From: Flavobacteriaceae bacterium
GTDB taxonomy: Bacteria > Bacteroidota > Bacteroidia > Flavobacteriales > Flavobacteriaceae
Assembly (NCBI GenBank): GCA_947443815.1
Contig: CANEXR010000052.1
Coordinates: 1 to 12,845, forward strand
DNA length: 12,845 nt
Reading direction: 5' to 3'
A program made the translations under genes and the position numbers. Shown here one piece after another: positions 1 to 6,622 of the stretch (position 1 is the stretch's first letter; each line of letters begins with the position of its first letter). Below the pieces are notes generated by a model. The model made no database searches, was not told the DNA's origin, and worked only from the letters and a program-made list of their open reading frames with translations.

Positions 1-2282
1 ATATCCATACAAACACTGCCAACGATGGTTGCCTTTTGATTATTAATAGTCACAAAACCCAATCCATTCCCCCAATGTCTCGAAATTCCGTCGGCATAAC
101 CAATGGGAATTGTGGCAATTTTAGTTGGTTTTTCAGCCATAAATCGCCTGCCATATCCTACGCTTTCGCCCGCTTCAATCACCCTTATTTGCGAAATAAT
201 GGATTTGAGCGTGCTTACATGCTGCAATTTCTTTTGTTCCTCGGCCTGATTTGAAACACCGTACAATCCAATTCCAAGCCGAGCCATATCATACTGCGCT
301 TCAGGAAAATTGCTAATTCCCGAAGTATTCAAAATATGTCGAATGGGTTGTATATGCAATTCTTCCATCAAAAAAGTCGATAATTGTTCGAACAATGCAA
401 TTTGCGCTTTCGCAAAAACCTCATGCTCCAAATCATCACTTGTGGCCATGTGCGACAAAATACTTTTTACCGATACCGTTTGATTTCCTTTTAAAATAGC
501 CACCAAATCATCGATTGTATTGGCTTCAAAACCCAAACGATGCATTCCTGTATCCAATTTGATATGGATTGGAAAATGGTCTAGCTTTTTTTGTTCTGCT
601 ATTTTAAGAAAAGCGCGCAATCCTTTTAAACTGTATATTTCGGGTTCTAATTGATGTTGAATAATGGCCGAAAAACTGGTTGATTCTGGATTCAAAACCA
701 TAATCGGCAAAGTAATTCCTGCTGTTTTTAATGCAATTCCTTCATCGGCGAAAGCCACACCCAAATAATCAACCTTATGATGTTCCAATAATTTGGCAAT
801 TTCAAAACCTCCATTTCCATAACCAAATGCTTTTACCATCACCATTATTTTGGTCTTGGATTGCAAGCGCGATTTAAAAAAATTGAGATTGTGACTCATT
901 GCATTTAAGTTAATTTCCAAAACGGTTTCATGCGTTTTTTCTTCTAAAATCGCAACAATATCTTCAAAATGGAACGTTCGGGCACCTTTGATTAAAATGG
1001 TTTCATTACTGAAATCTAAATGCTCAAAATCGGTTAAAAATTCAGCTGTATTTTTATAAAAAATACCTTTTTCAAATTTATTTTTGAAGGTTGAAATAGT
1101 GGTTCCAATTCCAATAACACGGGTGATTTTATTTGAAACTAGCAAATTTGAAACTTTTGAATACAAGGCTTCATCAGACAAACCACTTTGAAAAATATCC
1201 GATAAAATCAAAGTTTTCTTTTGGTATTGCTTTTGACTTTCCAAGAAATCCAACGCAATTTTAAGCGACTGAAAATCCGAATTGTAACTGTCATCAATAA
1301 TACTGCAATTATTGATTCCGTTTTTAACTTTCAAGCGCATTTCTACAGGATACAGCAATTCCATTCGGGATTGAATGGTTGTCGTATCGTACTTTAAATA
1401 CAGCAAAACCATCAAACAAGAAATTGCATTTTCGACTGAAGCAGTATCCTGAAAAGGGATTTTCAATTCGAAATCTACTTTTTCATAAGTGCAAAAAAAC
1501 TGCGTGTCTTGATTTATTTTTTGTTTTTTCGAAATGAAAACTGCCGCTTCTTTATTGGTAAAACTCCAAGAAAACGTTTTTAATTTTGAAGAAATACAGG
1601 CATCAACTTCTTTGTTTTTTTGATAAATAATAACTTCTGAATGTTCAAAAAGCTGGAGTTTTTCTTTTATTTTTTCTTGTAAATCTGCAAAACCTTCATC
1701 ATGTGCACTGCCAATATTGGTTAGAATTCCTATAGTAGGTTTGATTATTTTTTCTAATTTTTTCATCTCAGAAGTGGTCGAAATTCCCGCTTCAAAAATG
1801 CCTAGATTATGGTGCTCATTGATGGCGATGACTGATAATGGAACACCAACTTGTGAATTATAACTCTTTGGACTGCGAATAATATTATATTCTGGACTCA
1901 ACAAAAAATTCAACCATTCTTTGACAATTGTTTTGCCATTGCTTCCTGTCAATCCAATAATTGGAAAGTCAAAAAGCCCTCTGTAATAGGCCGCAAAATC
2001 TTGCAAAGCCACAAGTGTATCTTTGACAATCAAAAAATTAGCTTTTGTAGCTATAAGGGCTGGAATATGTGTCACTACAAAATTCTGAACCCCTTTTTCT
2101 ATTAAATCTTCAATGTACAAATGGGCATCATTATTGGGTCCAACCAAGGCAAAAAACAACGTATTAGTTCCGTTTTGCAAGGAACGACTGTCTATTGAAA
2201 CGGAATCTATCCCTTCAGTTCCTTTGTTATCAACAAATACAGCCTGAATTTGTGGAATGATATTTTGAATGTGTAGCGTCAT
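1..2282 (-). CDS. murF-alr: Bifunctional MurF ligase / alanine racemase fusion, C-terminus cut by window edge
   Basis: The gene makes cell-wall precursors in the cytoplasm: the MurF half joins D-Ala-D-Ala to the UDP-MurNAc-tripeptide and the Alr half makes D-alanine from L-alanine. Reading the minus strand from ATG at 2282-2280 gives 760 residues with no stop. A TAG lies directly in frame before this ATG, which fixes the start. MurF hallmarks are the ATP loop TGSNGKT (residues 112-118, Lys117), SYNSQVGVPLSV, the EAGIS segment and a DDSYNS motif of the C-terminal Mur domain. The racemase begins near residue 454 (VLEINLNAMSHN) and shows the PLP lysine in VKAFGYGNG (Lys484), the catalytic tyrosine in VGYGRRF (Tyr710), and a VGSVCMD motif at the window edge. 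Roughly the last 60 residues of Alr are missing, judged from the usual racemase length. This fusion is characteristic of Bacteroidota. I see no frameshift in the parts I translated. Confidence 0.96.
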   Translation of the reverse strand, partial: MTLHIQNIIPQIQAVFVDNKGTEGIDSVSIDSRSLQNGTNTLFFALVGPNNDAHLYIEDLIEKGVQNFVVTHIPALIATKANFLIVKDTLVALQDFAAYYRGLFDFPIIGLTGSNGKTIVKEWLNFLLSPEYNIIRSPKSYNSQVGVPLSVIAINEHHNLGIFEAGISTTSEMKKLEKIIKPTIGILTNIGSAHDEGFADLQEKIKEKLQLFEHSEVIIYQKNKEVDACISSKLKTFSWSFTNKEAAVFISKKQKINQDTQFFCTYEKVDFELKIPFQDTASVENAISCLMVLLYLKYDTTTIQSRMELLYPVEMRLKVKNGINNCSIIDDSYNSDFQSLKIALDFLESQKQYQKKTLILSDIFQSGLSDEALYSKVSNLLVSNKITRVIGIGTTISTFKNKFEKGIFYKNTAEFLTDFEHLDFSNETILIKGARTFHFEDIVAILEEKTHETVLEINLNAMSHNLNFFKSRLQSKTKIMVMVKAFGYGNGGFEIAKLLEHHKVDYLGVAFADEGIALKTAGITLPIMVLNPESTSFSAIIQHQLEPEIYSLKGLRAFLKIAEQKKLDHFPIHIKLDTGMHRLGFEANTIDDLVAILKGNQTVSVKSILSHMATSDDLEHEVFAKAQIALFEQLSTFLMEELHIQPIRHILNTSGISNFPEAQYDMARLGIGLYGVSNQAEEQKKLQHVSTLKSIISQIRVIEAGESVGYGRRFMAEKPTKIATIPIGYADGISRHWGNGLGFVTINNQKATIVGSVCMD

Positions 2283-2350
2283 CTATTTAGAAAGCGAATA
2301 CTGCTTATTTAAAAGTTTAGGTCAATTTAGTCTTTTTCAGAAAACTTTAT

Positions 2351-2378
2351 CAAAAATAACACTCTTTTTCTAATGCAA
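2351..2378 (-). promoter_or_regulatory. Putative Bacteroidota promoter for murF-alr
   Basis: On the minus strand, TATTTTTG (plus-strand CAAAAATA, 2351-2358) matches the -7 consensus TAnnTTTG. It has a -33 TTG (plus-strand CAA, 2376-2378) with 17 bases between, inside the 17-23 range known for Flavobacterium. It lies about 70 bases before the murF-alr ATG and points at it. This is sequence matching only; in AT-rich DNA chance matches occur. Confidence 0.5.
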
Positions 2379-2434
2379 GCTTTGAAACTGCACAATTTAT
2401 TTTGAATGTAATTCTGAAATTGTTAGTAAAGGTA

Positions 2435-2467
2435 TTTGCTAAAAAAGGGGGCTTTCCTTTTGCTAAA
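2435..2467. repeat. Short direct repeat TTTGCTAAA in the divergent intergenic region
   Basis: Two exact copies of the 9-mer TTTGCTAAA start at 2435 and 2459, 24 bases apart. Between them is a small potential hairpin (AAAAGG 2443-2448 with CCTTTT 2456-2461). They sit between the two divergent promoters, so a protein-binding site is possible, but the pair could be chance in AT-rich DNA. Apart from this and the two promoters I see nothing in the 300 bases from 2283 to 2582. Confidence 0.25.
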
Positions 2468-2527
2468 TTTGAATCGAATTGTACCTTTCAAAAAAACATT
2501 TTCGCTGACAATACACTAAACAATCCC

Positions 2528-2559
2528 TTGTTACCAAAGGGTTAAATTACCTATCTTTG
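2528..2559 (+). promoter_or_regulatory. Putative Bacteroidota promoter for the membrane protein gene at 2583
   Basis: TTG at 2528-2530 and TATCTTTG at 2552-2559 match the -33 TTG and -7 TAnnTTTG consensus, with 21 bases between. Transcription would begin near 2566, leaving an untranslated leader of under 20 bases before the TTG start at 2583. The close fit to the gene start supports that unusual start codon. Confidence 0.65.
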
Positions 2560-2582
2560 TAGGAGACAAAAAGACCAAACTC

Positions 2583-3188
2583 TTGAAAAAAATACTTCCA
2601 ATATTCTCCTATCTTTTTCACCCGATATTTATTCCAGTATATGCTGCAATTGTATATTTGTTTGTAAATGATTTGTATTTTCCAATTCAAGAAAAATTAT
2701 TTATCCTTTTGCAAATTACTATTTTAACGGTATTTATTCCTATTTTGTTTTTTTTCTTGCTGCGTTCTTGGGGGAAAATAGACTCCGTTATGGTTGCTGA
2801 AGTATCCCAACGCAAAATTCCACTGGTTATTCAATGTTTTTTGATTATCACTTTGATTCGAAAAAGCATTACAGTTGAGCGTTATCCAGAACTTCATTTC
2901 TTTTTCTTAGCAGGATTATTAAGCACCCTTTGTGCTTTAATTTTATTGTTTGCAAAAGTAAAAGCGAGCTTGCATTTGATGACCATTAGTGCATTAACAG
3001 TGTTTACAATTGGCATGAGTATTCATCTTCAAACCGAAAATAATTACCTCATTGCTTTTTTGATAGTAATGAATGGTTTTGTGGCCACTTCCCGATTAGA
3101 AATGAAAGCACACACCTTCAAAGAATTGATTATTGGTTTTGCTTTAGGAAGCATTCCGCAGCTTATGTTGTTGCGTTTTTGGTTATAA
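2583..3188 (+). CDS. Multi-pass inner-membrane protein with degenerate PAP2-like motifs, function unknown
   Basis: This gene encodes 201 residues, almost all hydrophobic. Likely membrane segments are near 6-28, 38-61, 82-96, 104-124, 132-148, 154-167 and 183-199. The start is TTG at 2583; the promoter lies only about 25 bases upstream and the next in-frame ATG would cut off the first two membrane segments. Seen in the sequence: SR-x5-H-x3-E (Ser170, Arg171, His177, Glu181) followed by a glycine-bearing helix, and a K-A-S-L-H segment (His131) one helix earlier. These resemble motifs 3 (SR-x5-H-x3-D) and 2 (PSGH) of PAP2 lipid phosphatases. The first PAP2 motif (K-x6-RP) is not intact; a loop Q-R-K-I-P (76-80) is in its place. 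The family comparison is my inference, so it may be an inactive or distant relative. The stop overlaps the convergent gene by 6 bases. Confidence 0.8.
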   Translation: MKKILPIFSYLFHPIFIPVYAAIVYLFVNDLYFPIQEKLFILLQITILTVFIPILFFFLLRSWGKIDSVMVAEVSQRKIPLVIQCFLIITLIRKSITVERYPELHFFFLAGLLSTLCALILLFAKVKASLHLMTISALTVFTIGMSIHLQTENNYLIAFLIVMNGFVATSRLEMKAHTFKELIIGFALGSIPQLMLLRFWL

Positions 3189-3884
3189 AATATAAAAAAT
3201 CACTCCCACATTAAGTGGCTTCATCTTTAGAATCTCGCCATTGACAGCTCCAGATTTGAATATAGAATTCAATCCATAATAAGCATATACATTTATTGTA
3301 TTATATCCAGCCGAAATGTAAGCGCCGTATAAAAATCTATTAAAATCCTTATTCCCAGTAATTTTTGTATGGGCCGCAGGAGTATTAAAAATCGAACGGT
3401 CACTCACTAAATAACTGCATTTGAAACCGCTATAAATACGCCAAAACTTGGTGCTTTCATAGGTTGATGTTCGCCATCTGAACTCGATTGGAACATCAAC
3501 TAAAAATTGCGAAAATTTATTTTTACTATAATTCACCGTGCCATTCAAAAGAGTGTAAACAGGAACCTCATCCGATCCTGAAATGGCAATATTTTGAATA
3601 TAATTGTTATAGGTAAAGCCAACTCCAGTAGCAACAGCAATAGTTCTTTTTTTATTTATAGGCATATCCCGTAGAAAACCACCCGTAAAACCTGCTGATA
3701 ATTTATTTTTTGAAAACCCTTGTGGTGTACTGCGTAAAGTGTTGTAGCTAACCCCAAAATAAAACTGATCTTCTCGGTACAAAGAATCTATTTTTACTTT
3801 TGGTGCATTTTCAGAAGTCGTCTTTTCTTGTGAAAAAGCAGTTGTAACAACTATGAAAAACAAACAGTTAAGAAATAATCGCAT
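3183..3884 (-). CDS. Outer-membrane beta-barrel protein (porin-like family)
   Basis: The gene encodes 233 residues starting at ATG 3884-3882. It opens with a Sec signal peptide (MRLFLNCLFFIVVTTAFS, then Q). The rest alternates polar and aromatic/hydrophobic strands with glycine-rich turns, as in small Bacteroidota outer-membrane barrels: FYFGVSYNTL, a turn FLRDMPINKK, FLVDVPIEFRW, and a last strand PLNVGVIFYIL. The frame is open up to an ATG at 4049, which would add 55 residues. I reject that start because it buries the signal peptide and because a promoter -7 box at 3907-3914 lies inside the extension. The substrate or partner is unknown. It has a general likeness to the PorT class, but the usual neighbours are absent, so I do not assign that role. 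It ends against the convergent membrane-protein gene with no terminator between them. Confidence 0.85.
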   Translation of the reverse strand: MRLFLNCLFFIVVTTAFSQEKTTSENAPKVKIDSLYREDQFYFGVSYNTLRSTPQGFSKNKLSAGFTGGFLRDMPINKKRTIAVATGVGFTYNNYIQNIAISGSDEVPVYTLLNGTVNYSKNKFSQFLVDVPIEFRWRTSTYESTKFWRIYSGFKCSYLVSDRSIFNTPAAHTKITGNKDFNRFLYGAYISAGYNTINVYAYYGLNSIFKSGAVNGEILKMKPLNVGVIFYIL

Positions 3885-3906
3885 TTTGTTTTTTGGTTTT
3901 ATGGTA

Positions 3907-3914
3907 CAAATATA
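3907..3914 (-). promoter_or_regulatory. Putative -7 box for the beta-barrel gene
   Basis: On the minus strand TATATTTG (plus-strand CAAATATA) matches TAnnTTTG exactly. Transcription would begin near 3900, about 16 bases before the ATG at 3884. No clear -33 TTG is present at 17-23 bases upstream, so the match is incomplete. The rest of 3885-4136 is AT-rich; the nearest thing to a promoter for the plus-strand gene at 4137 is a weak TACTTTAG at 4083-4090 without a partner. Confidence 0.45.
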
Positions 3915-4136
3915 CTGTTTTGATAGTTTCTGATGTGTATTGAAAAACAAATAATGACTGCCAAAATCTCTTTTGAAAACAATCAAACAACTCCTTTTTC
4001 TTGAAAGAATTAAGCAGTTGGTTTTTAAAACTTTAATTATTTTAGACAAAATGCTGTTTTAAGAGATTAAAAATAATATTTTTACTTTAGAAAGCAATAA
4101 AATACAACCGTCACTCTTTAAAAAATTATCATACAA

Positions 4137-5039
4137 ATGCAAATTGGAATTATAGGATTAGGAAAAATGGGGTTCAATCTCGCTCTGAATTTAAAACGCA
4201 ATACCTACGCTGTTGTTGCACAAGATGTCAACACTGATTTTGTCGAAAAAATAGGTCAAGAAGGTATTGAAACTGCCTATACAGTAGGCGAATTATGCCA
4301 GAAACTAACTGGCCGAAGAGTGATTTGGCTAATGGTTCCCGCTGGCGAAATTGTTGACAGTGTTATCCAATCGTTGCTTCCTTTTTTAGCAAAAAATGAT
4401 ATTATTATTGACGGTGGAAATTCGAATTATAAGGATTCCAAACGTCGTTATACCCAACTAAAAGAACAAGGTATTTCGTTTTTAGATTGTGGTACTTCGG
4501 GAGGTACTTCGGGAGCATTGCATGGAGCTTGCACGATGATTGGTGGTGATGCTACTGTGTTTGACTATGTAGCCGAAGTTTTCAAAGCTATTTCTGTCGA
4601 AAACGGATTCCTTTATACGGGAGCATCTGGGAGCGGACATTTTACAAAAATGGTTCACAACGGAATCGAATATGGCATGATGCAATCCATCGCCGAAGGA
4701 TTTGAAGTTTTTGAACATTCAGAATTTGATATCGACTTCGAGAAAACCGCTAAACTATTCAATCACGGCTCTGTAGTGCGCAGTTGGTTGATGGAATTAA
4801 CCGAAAATGCTTTTTCTAAAGACCCAAAACTAAACGGAATCAAAGGAATCATGCATTCCTCTGGCGAAGGAAAATGGACGCTGGAAACGGCCTTAGATTT
4901 AGGGGTTCCAACACCCGTAATTGCGCTTTCTATCATGATGCGCTACCGTTCACAAATGCAAGATACCTTTTCAGGAAAAGTGGTAGCGGCACTTCGAAAT
5001 GAGTTTGGTGGACATGCCGTAGAGAAAAATGAAGATTAG
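4137..5039 (+). CDS. gnd: 6-phosphogluconate dehydrogenase, short NAD-type (decarboxylating)
   Basis: This cytoplasmic enzyme oxidises and decarboxylates 6-phosphogluconate to ribulose 5-phosphate. The protein has 300 residues, the length of the short class, against about 470 for the common long form. The Rossmann loop is GLGKMG (7-12). Further hallmarks are IDGGNSNYKDS (91-101), the GTSGG..GA substrate motif (119-127) and the catalytic segment KMVHNGIEYG (171-180), with Lys171, Asn175 and Glu178 as the expected catalytic and binding residues. Asp30 ends the second beta strand (VVAQD), which usually means NAD rather than NADP because it hydrogen-bonds the adenosine ribose; this is an inference. 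The ATG at 4137 places the nucleotide-binding loop right at the N-terminus, as expected. The gene is followed after 74 bases by a gluconate permease and then by gluconokinase, which makes its substrate. Together they form a gluconate catabolic module. Confidence 0.95.
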   Translation: MQIGIIGLGKMGFNLALNLKRNTYAVVAQDVNTDFVEKIGQEGIETAYTVGELCQKLTGRRVIWLMVPAGEIVDSVIQSLLPFLAKNDIIIDGGNSNYKDSKRRYTQLKEQGISFLDCGTSGGTSGALHGACTMIGGDATVFDYVAEVFKAISVENGFLYTGASGSGHFTKMVHNGIEYGMMQSIAEGFEVFEHSEFDIDFEKTAKLFNHGSVVRSWLMELTENAFSKDPKLNGIKGIMHSSGEGKWTLETALDLGVPTPVIALSIMMRYRSQMQDTFSGKVVAALRNEFGGHAVEKNED

Positions 5040-5058
5040 ACAATCTGTCCTTAAAAAA

Positions 5059-5077
5059 ACTCCCTATTGATGGGAGT
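5059..5077 (+). promoter_or_regulatory. Intercistronic hairpin between gnd and the gluconate permease
   Basis: A perfect 6-bp stem, ACTCCC (5059-5064) with GGGAGT (5072-5077), closes a 7-base loop. It lies 20 bases after the gnd stop and 36 bases before the permease start. No T-run follows, so it does not look like an intrinsic terminator. It could be an RNA-processing or stability element in a shared transcript, or a partial attenuator. Function is not shown. Confidence 0.4.
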
Positions 5078-5113
5078 ATCCAACTATAACTTTAATTTTT
5101 CAAATTCAGGCTT

Positions 5114-6433
5114 ATGTCTCTACTGATTCTGATTGCTGGCATTCTTTTACTACTTGTTTTGATTTCCGGAGTAAAACTCAATGCTTTTATTGCTTTGATT
5201 ATTGCCGCTTTTTTTGTGGGAATTACAAAAGGCATGCTTTTACCAGATATTATCAAATCCATCCAAGAAGGAATTGGGAGTACTTTAGGGTCCCTGATTT
5301 TGATTCTTGCTTTAGGAGTTATTTTAGGTAATTTGCTTTCGGATAGTGGCGCAGCACAGCGTATAAGTTCCGTATTAATTCAATCTTTTGGCATCAAGCG
5401 CATTAAATGGGCGATGGTGCTTACGGGTTTTGCAGTAGGAATTTCGATGTTCTACAATGCTGGTTTTATTATTTTAATTCCTATGGTTTTTGCGGTGGCC
5501 AAAAGCACCAAACAACCTATTATTTATTTAGGAATTGCTATGGCATCCGCACTTTCTATAGCACATGGATTTCTTCCACCACATCCAGGACCTACAGCTA
5601 TTGCGGTGATTTTTAAAGCTGATATTGGCAAAACATTACTCTATGGTCTTTTGGTTGCCATCCCTGCCCTACTGATGGCGGGTATTGTTTTTCCAGAATT
5701 TATCAAAAAAATCGAAGCTAATCCACCCAAAGGATTGTTCCAAAATAAGACTTTTACCGAAGACGAAATGCCTTCCTTTGGCATTAGTTGTATAACTGCA
5801 ATCATTCCTGTTCTTTTAATGGCAACAGCTACGATTAGCGAATTGGTTTTGCCCGAAGAGGCTCCGTTGCGTCCCATTTTAGGCTTTATTGGCAATCCAA
5901 CGACTTCTTTACTTATTGCCTCACTTTTTGCGGTATATGTTCTAGGTATCCGTCGTGGTAGAAAAATGCAGGACATTATGGATAAATCAAGTTCAGCATT
6001 GAGCTCAGCTACTATGATTATTATGATTATTGCTGCAGGTGGTGCATTCAAACAAGTATTAATAGACAGCGGAATTGGTACTGATTTAGCGGCTTTTTTT
6101 GAAACATCAACGCTTTCTCCCCTTGTTTTAGGTTGGTTAATTGCTACTATTATTCGCATTGCTTTAGGTTCAGCAACTGTGGCTGGATTGACTGCCGCAG
6201 GAATTGTACAGCCTTTGGTCTTGAGTACTGGTGTATCGCCTGAACTAATGGTACTTTCGGTTGGAGCTGGAAGTTTGATGTGTTCTCATGTCAATGACAC
6301 TGGCTTTTGGATGTTTAAAGAGTATTTTGGAATTAGCGTTTCGGAAACTTTTAAAACTTGGACCGTTATGGAAACTATTATTGGAGTTATGGGATTGATT
6401 GGGGTTTTAGTACTGAATTTATTTCTAAGTTAA
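5114..6433 (+). CDS. gntT: Gluconate permease (GntP family, H+ symporter)
   Basis: The gene encodes 439 residues, close to the length of E. coli GntT. It is an inner-membrane carrier that should import gluconate with protons. The sequence is a chain of hydrophobic helices with family-typical polar segments: FYNAGFIILIP (113-123), HGFLPPHPGPTAIA (151-164), ALGSATVAGLTAAG (350-363) and SHVNDTGFWMFKEYF (391-405). A charged loop near 197-222 (EANPPKG to EDEMPS) is probably cytoplasmic. ATG at 5114 begins directly with the first membrane helix. It lies between 6-phosphogluconate dehydrogenase and gluconokinase, which supports gluconate as substrate. Members of this family also carry other sugar acids such as idonate, fructuronate or glycerate, so the exact substrate is inferred from context. 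Confidence 0.93.
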   Translation: MSLLILIAGILLLLVLISGVKLNAFIALIIAAFFVGITKGMLLPDIIKSIQEGIGSTLGSLILILALGVILGNLLSDSGAAQRISSVLIQSFGIKRIKWAMVLTGFAVGISMFYNAGFIILIPMVFAVAKSTKQPIIYLGIAMASALSIAHGFLPPHPGPTAIAVIFKADIGKTLLYGLLVAIPALLMAGIVFPEFIKKIEANPPKGLFQNKTFTEDEMPSFGISCITAIIPVLLMATATISELVLPEEAPLRPILGFIGNPTTSLLIASLFAVYVLGIRRGRKMQDIMDKSSSALSSATMIIMIIAAGGAFKQVLIDSGIGTDLAAFFETSTLSPLVLGWLIATIIRIALGSATVAGLTAAGIVQPLVLSTGVSPELMVLSVGAGSLMCSHVNDTGFWMFKEYFGISVSETFKTWTVMETIIGVMGLIGVLVLNLFLS

Positions 6434-6518
6434 AAAAGAATTTTAACATTCCAAAAAATAGCAATTTATAGTTTCTGGCCAATCTTAAAGGGTTTTTCTC
6501 TTTTATAAAGTCAGGTAA

Positions 6519-6534
6519 ATTTTTTTAAAAAAAT
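6519..6534. other. A/T palindrome in the gap before gntK
   Basis: A 16-base perfect palindrome of one A, seven T, seven A and one T lies in the 189-base gap between the permease and the kinase. It could form a weak A:T hairpin or a bent-DNA tract. I find no clear promoter in the gap: the best candidate, AACTTTTG at 6576-6583, misses the first base of TAnnTTTG and its nearest TTG is only 14 bases away. The kinase is therefore most simply read from the upstream genes. Confidence 0.3.
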
Positions 6535-6622
6535 CCATGTTTATCACTACTATTTAAATTGAAAACACAGCAAAAAACTTTTGAACCAAACCAATAAAAG
6601 TTAAAGCATTATACAACAACAA

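Noticed and set aside
36..254. A 72-residue plus-strand reading frame
   Set aside because: It lies opposite the alanine racemase part of murF-alr, where all the conserved motifs are on the minus strand. Its product has no recognisable features.
3183..3884. Assignment of the beta-barrel protein as the T9SS component PorT/SprT
   Set aside because: The general barrel likeness and the presence of a T9SS substrate nearby are suggestive, but I could not identify PorT-specific motifs and no T9SS gene is adjacent.
5641..6159. A 172-residue minus-strand reading frame
   Set aside because: It is the complement of the gluconate permease gene, whose family motifs are clear on the plus strand. Hydrophobic codon bias often leaves the opposite strand open.
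6519..6534. The A/T palindrome before gntK as a terminator
   Set aside because: The stem is only A:T pairs with no GC core, so it would be too weak. A gntK promoter that would need such a stop is also not evident.
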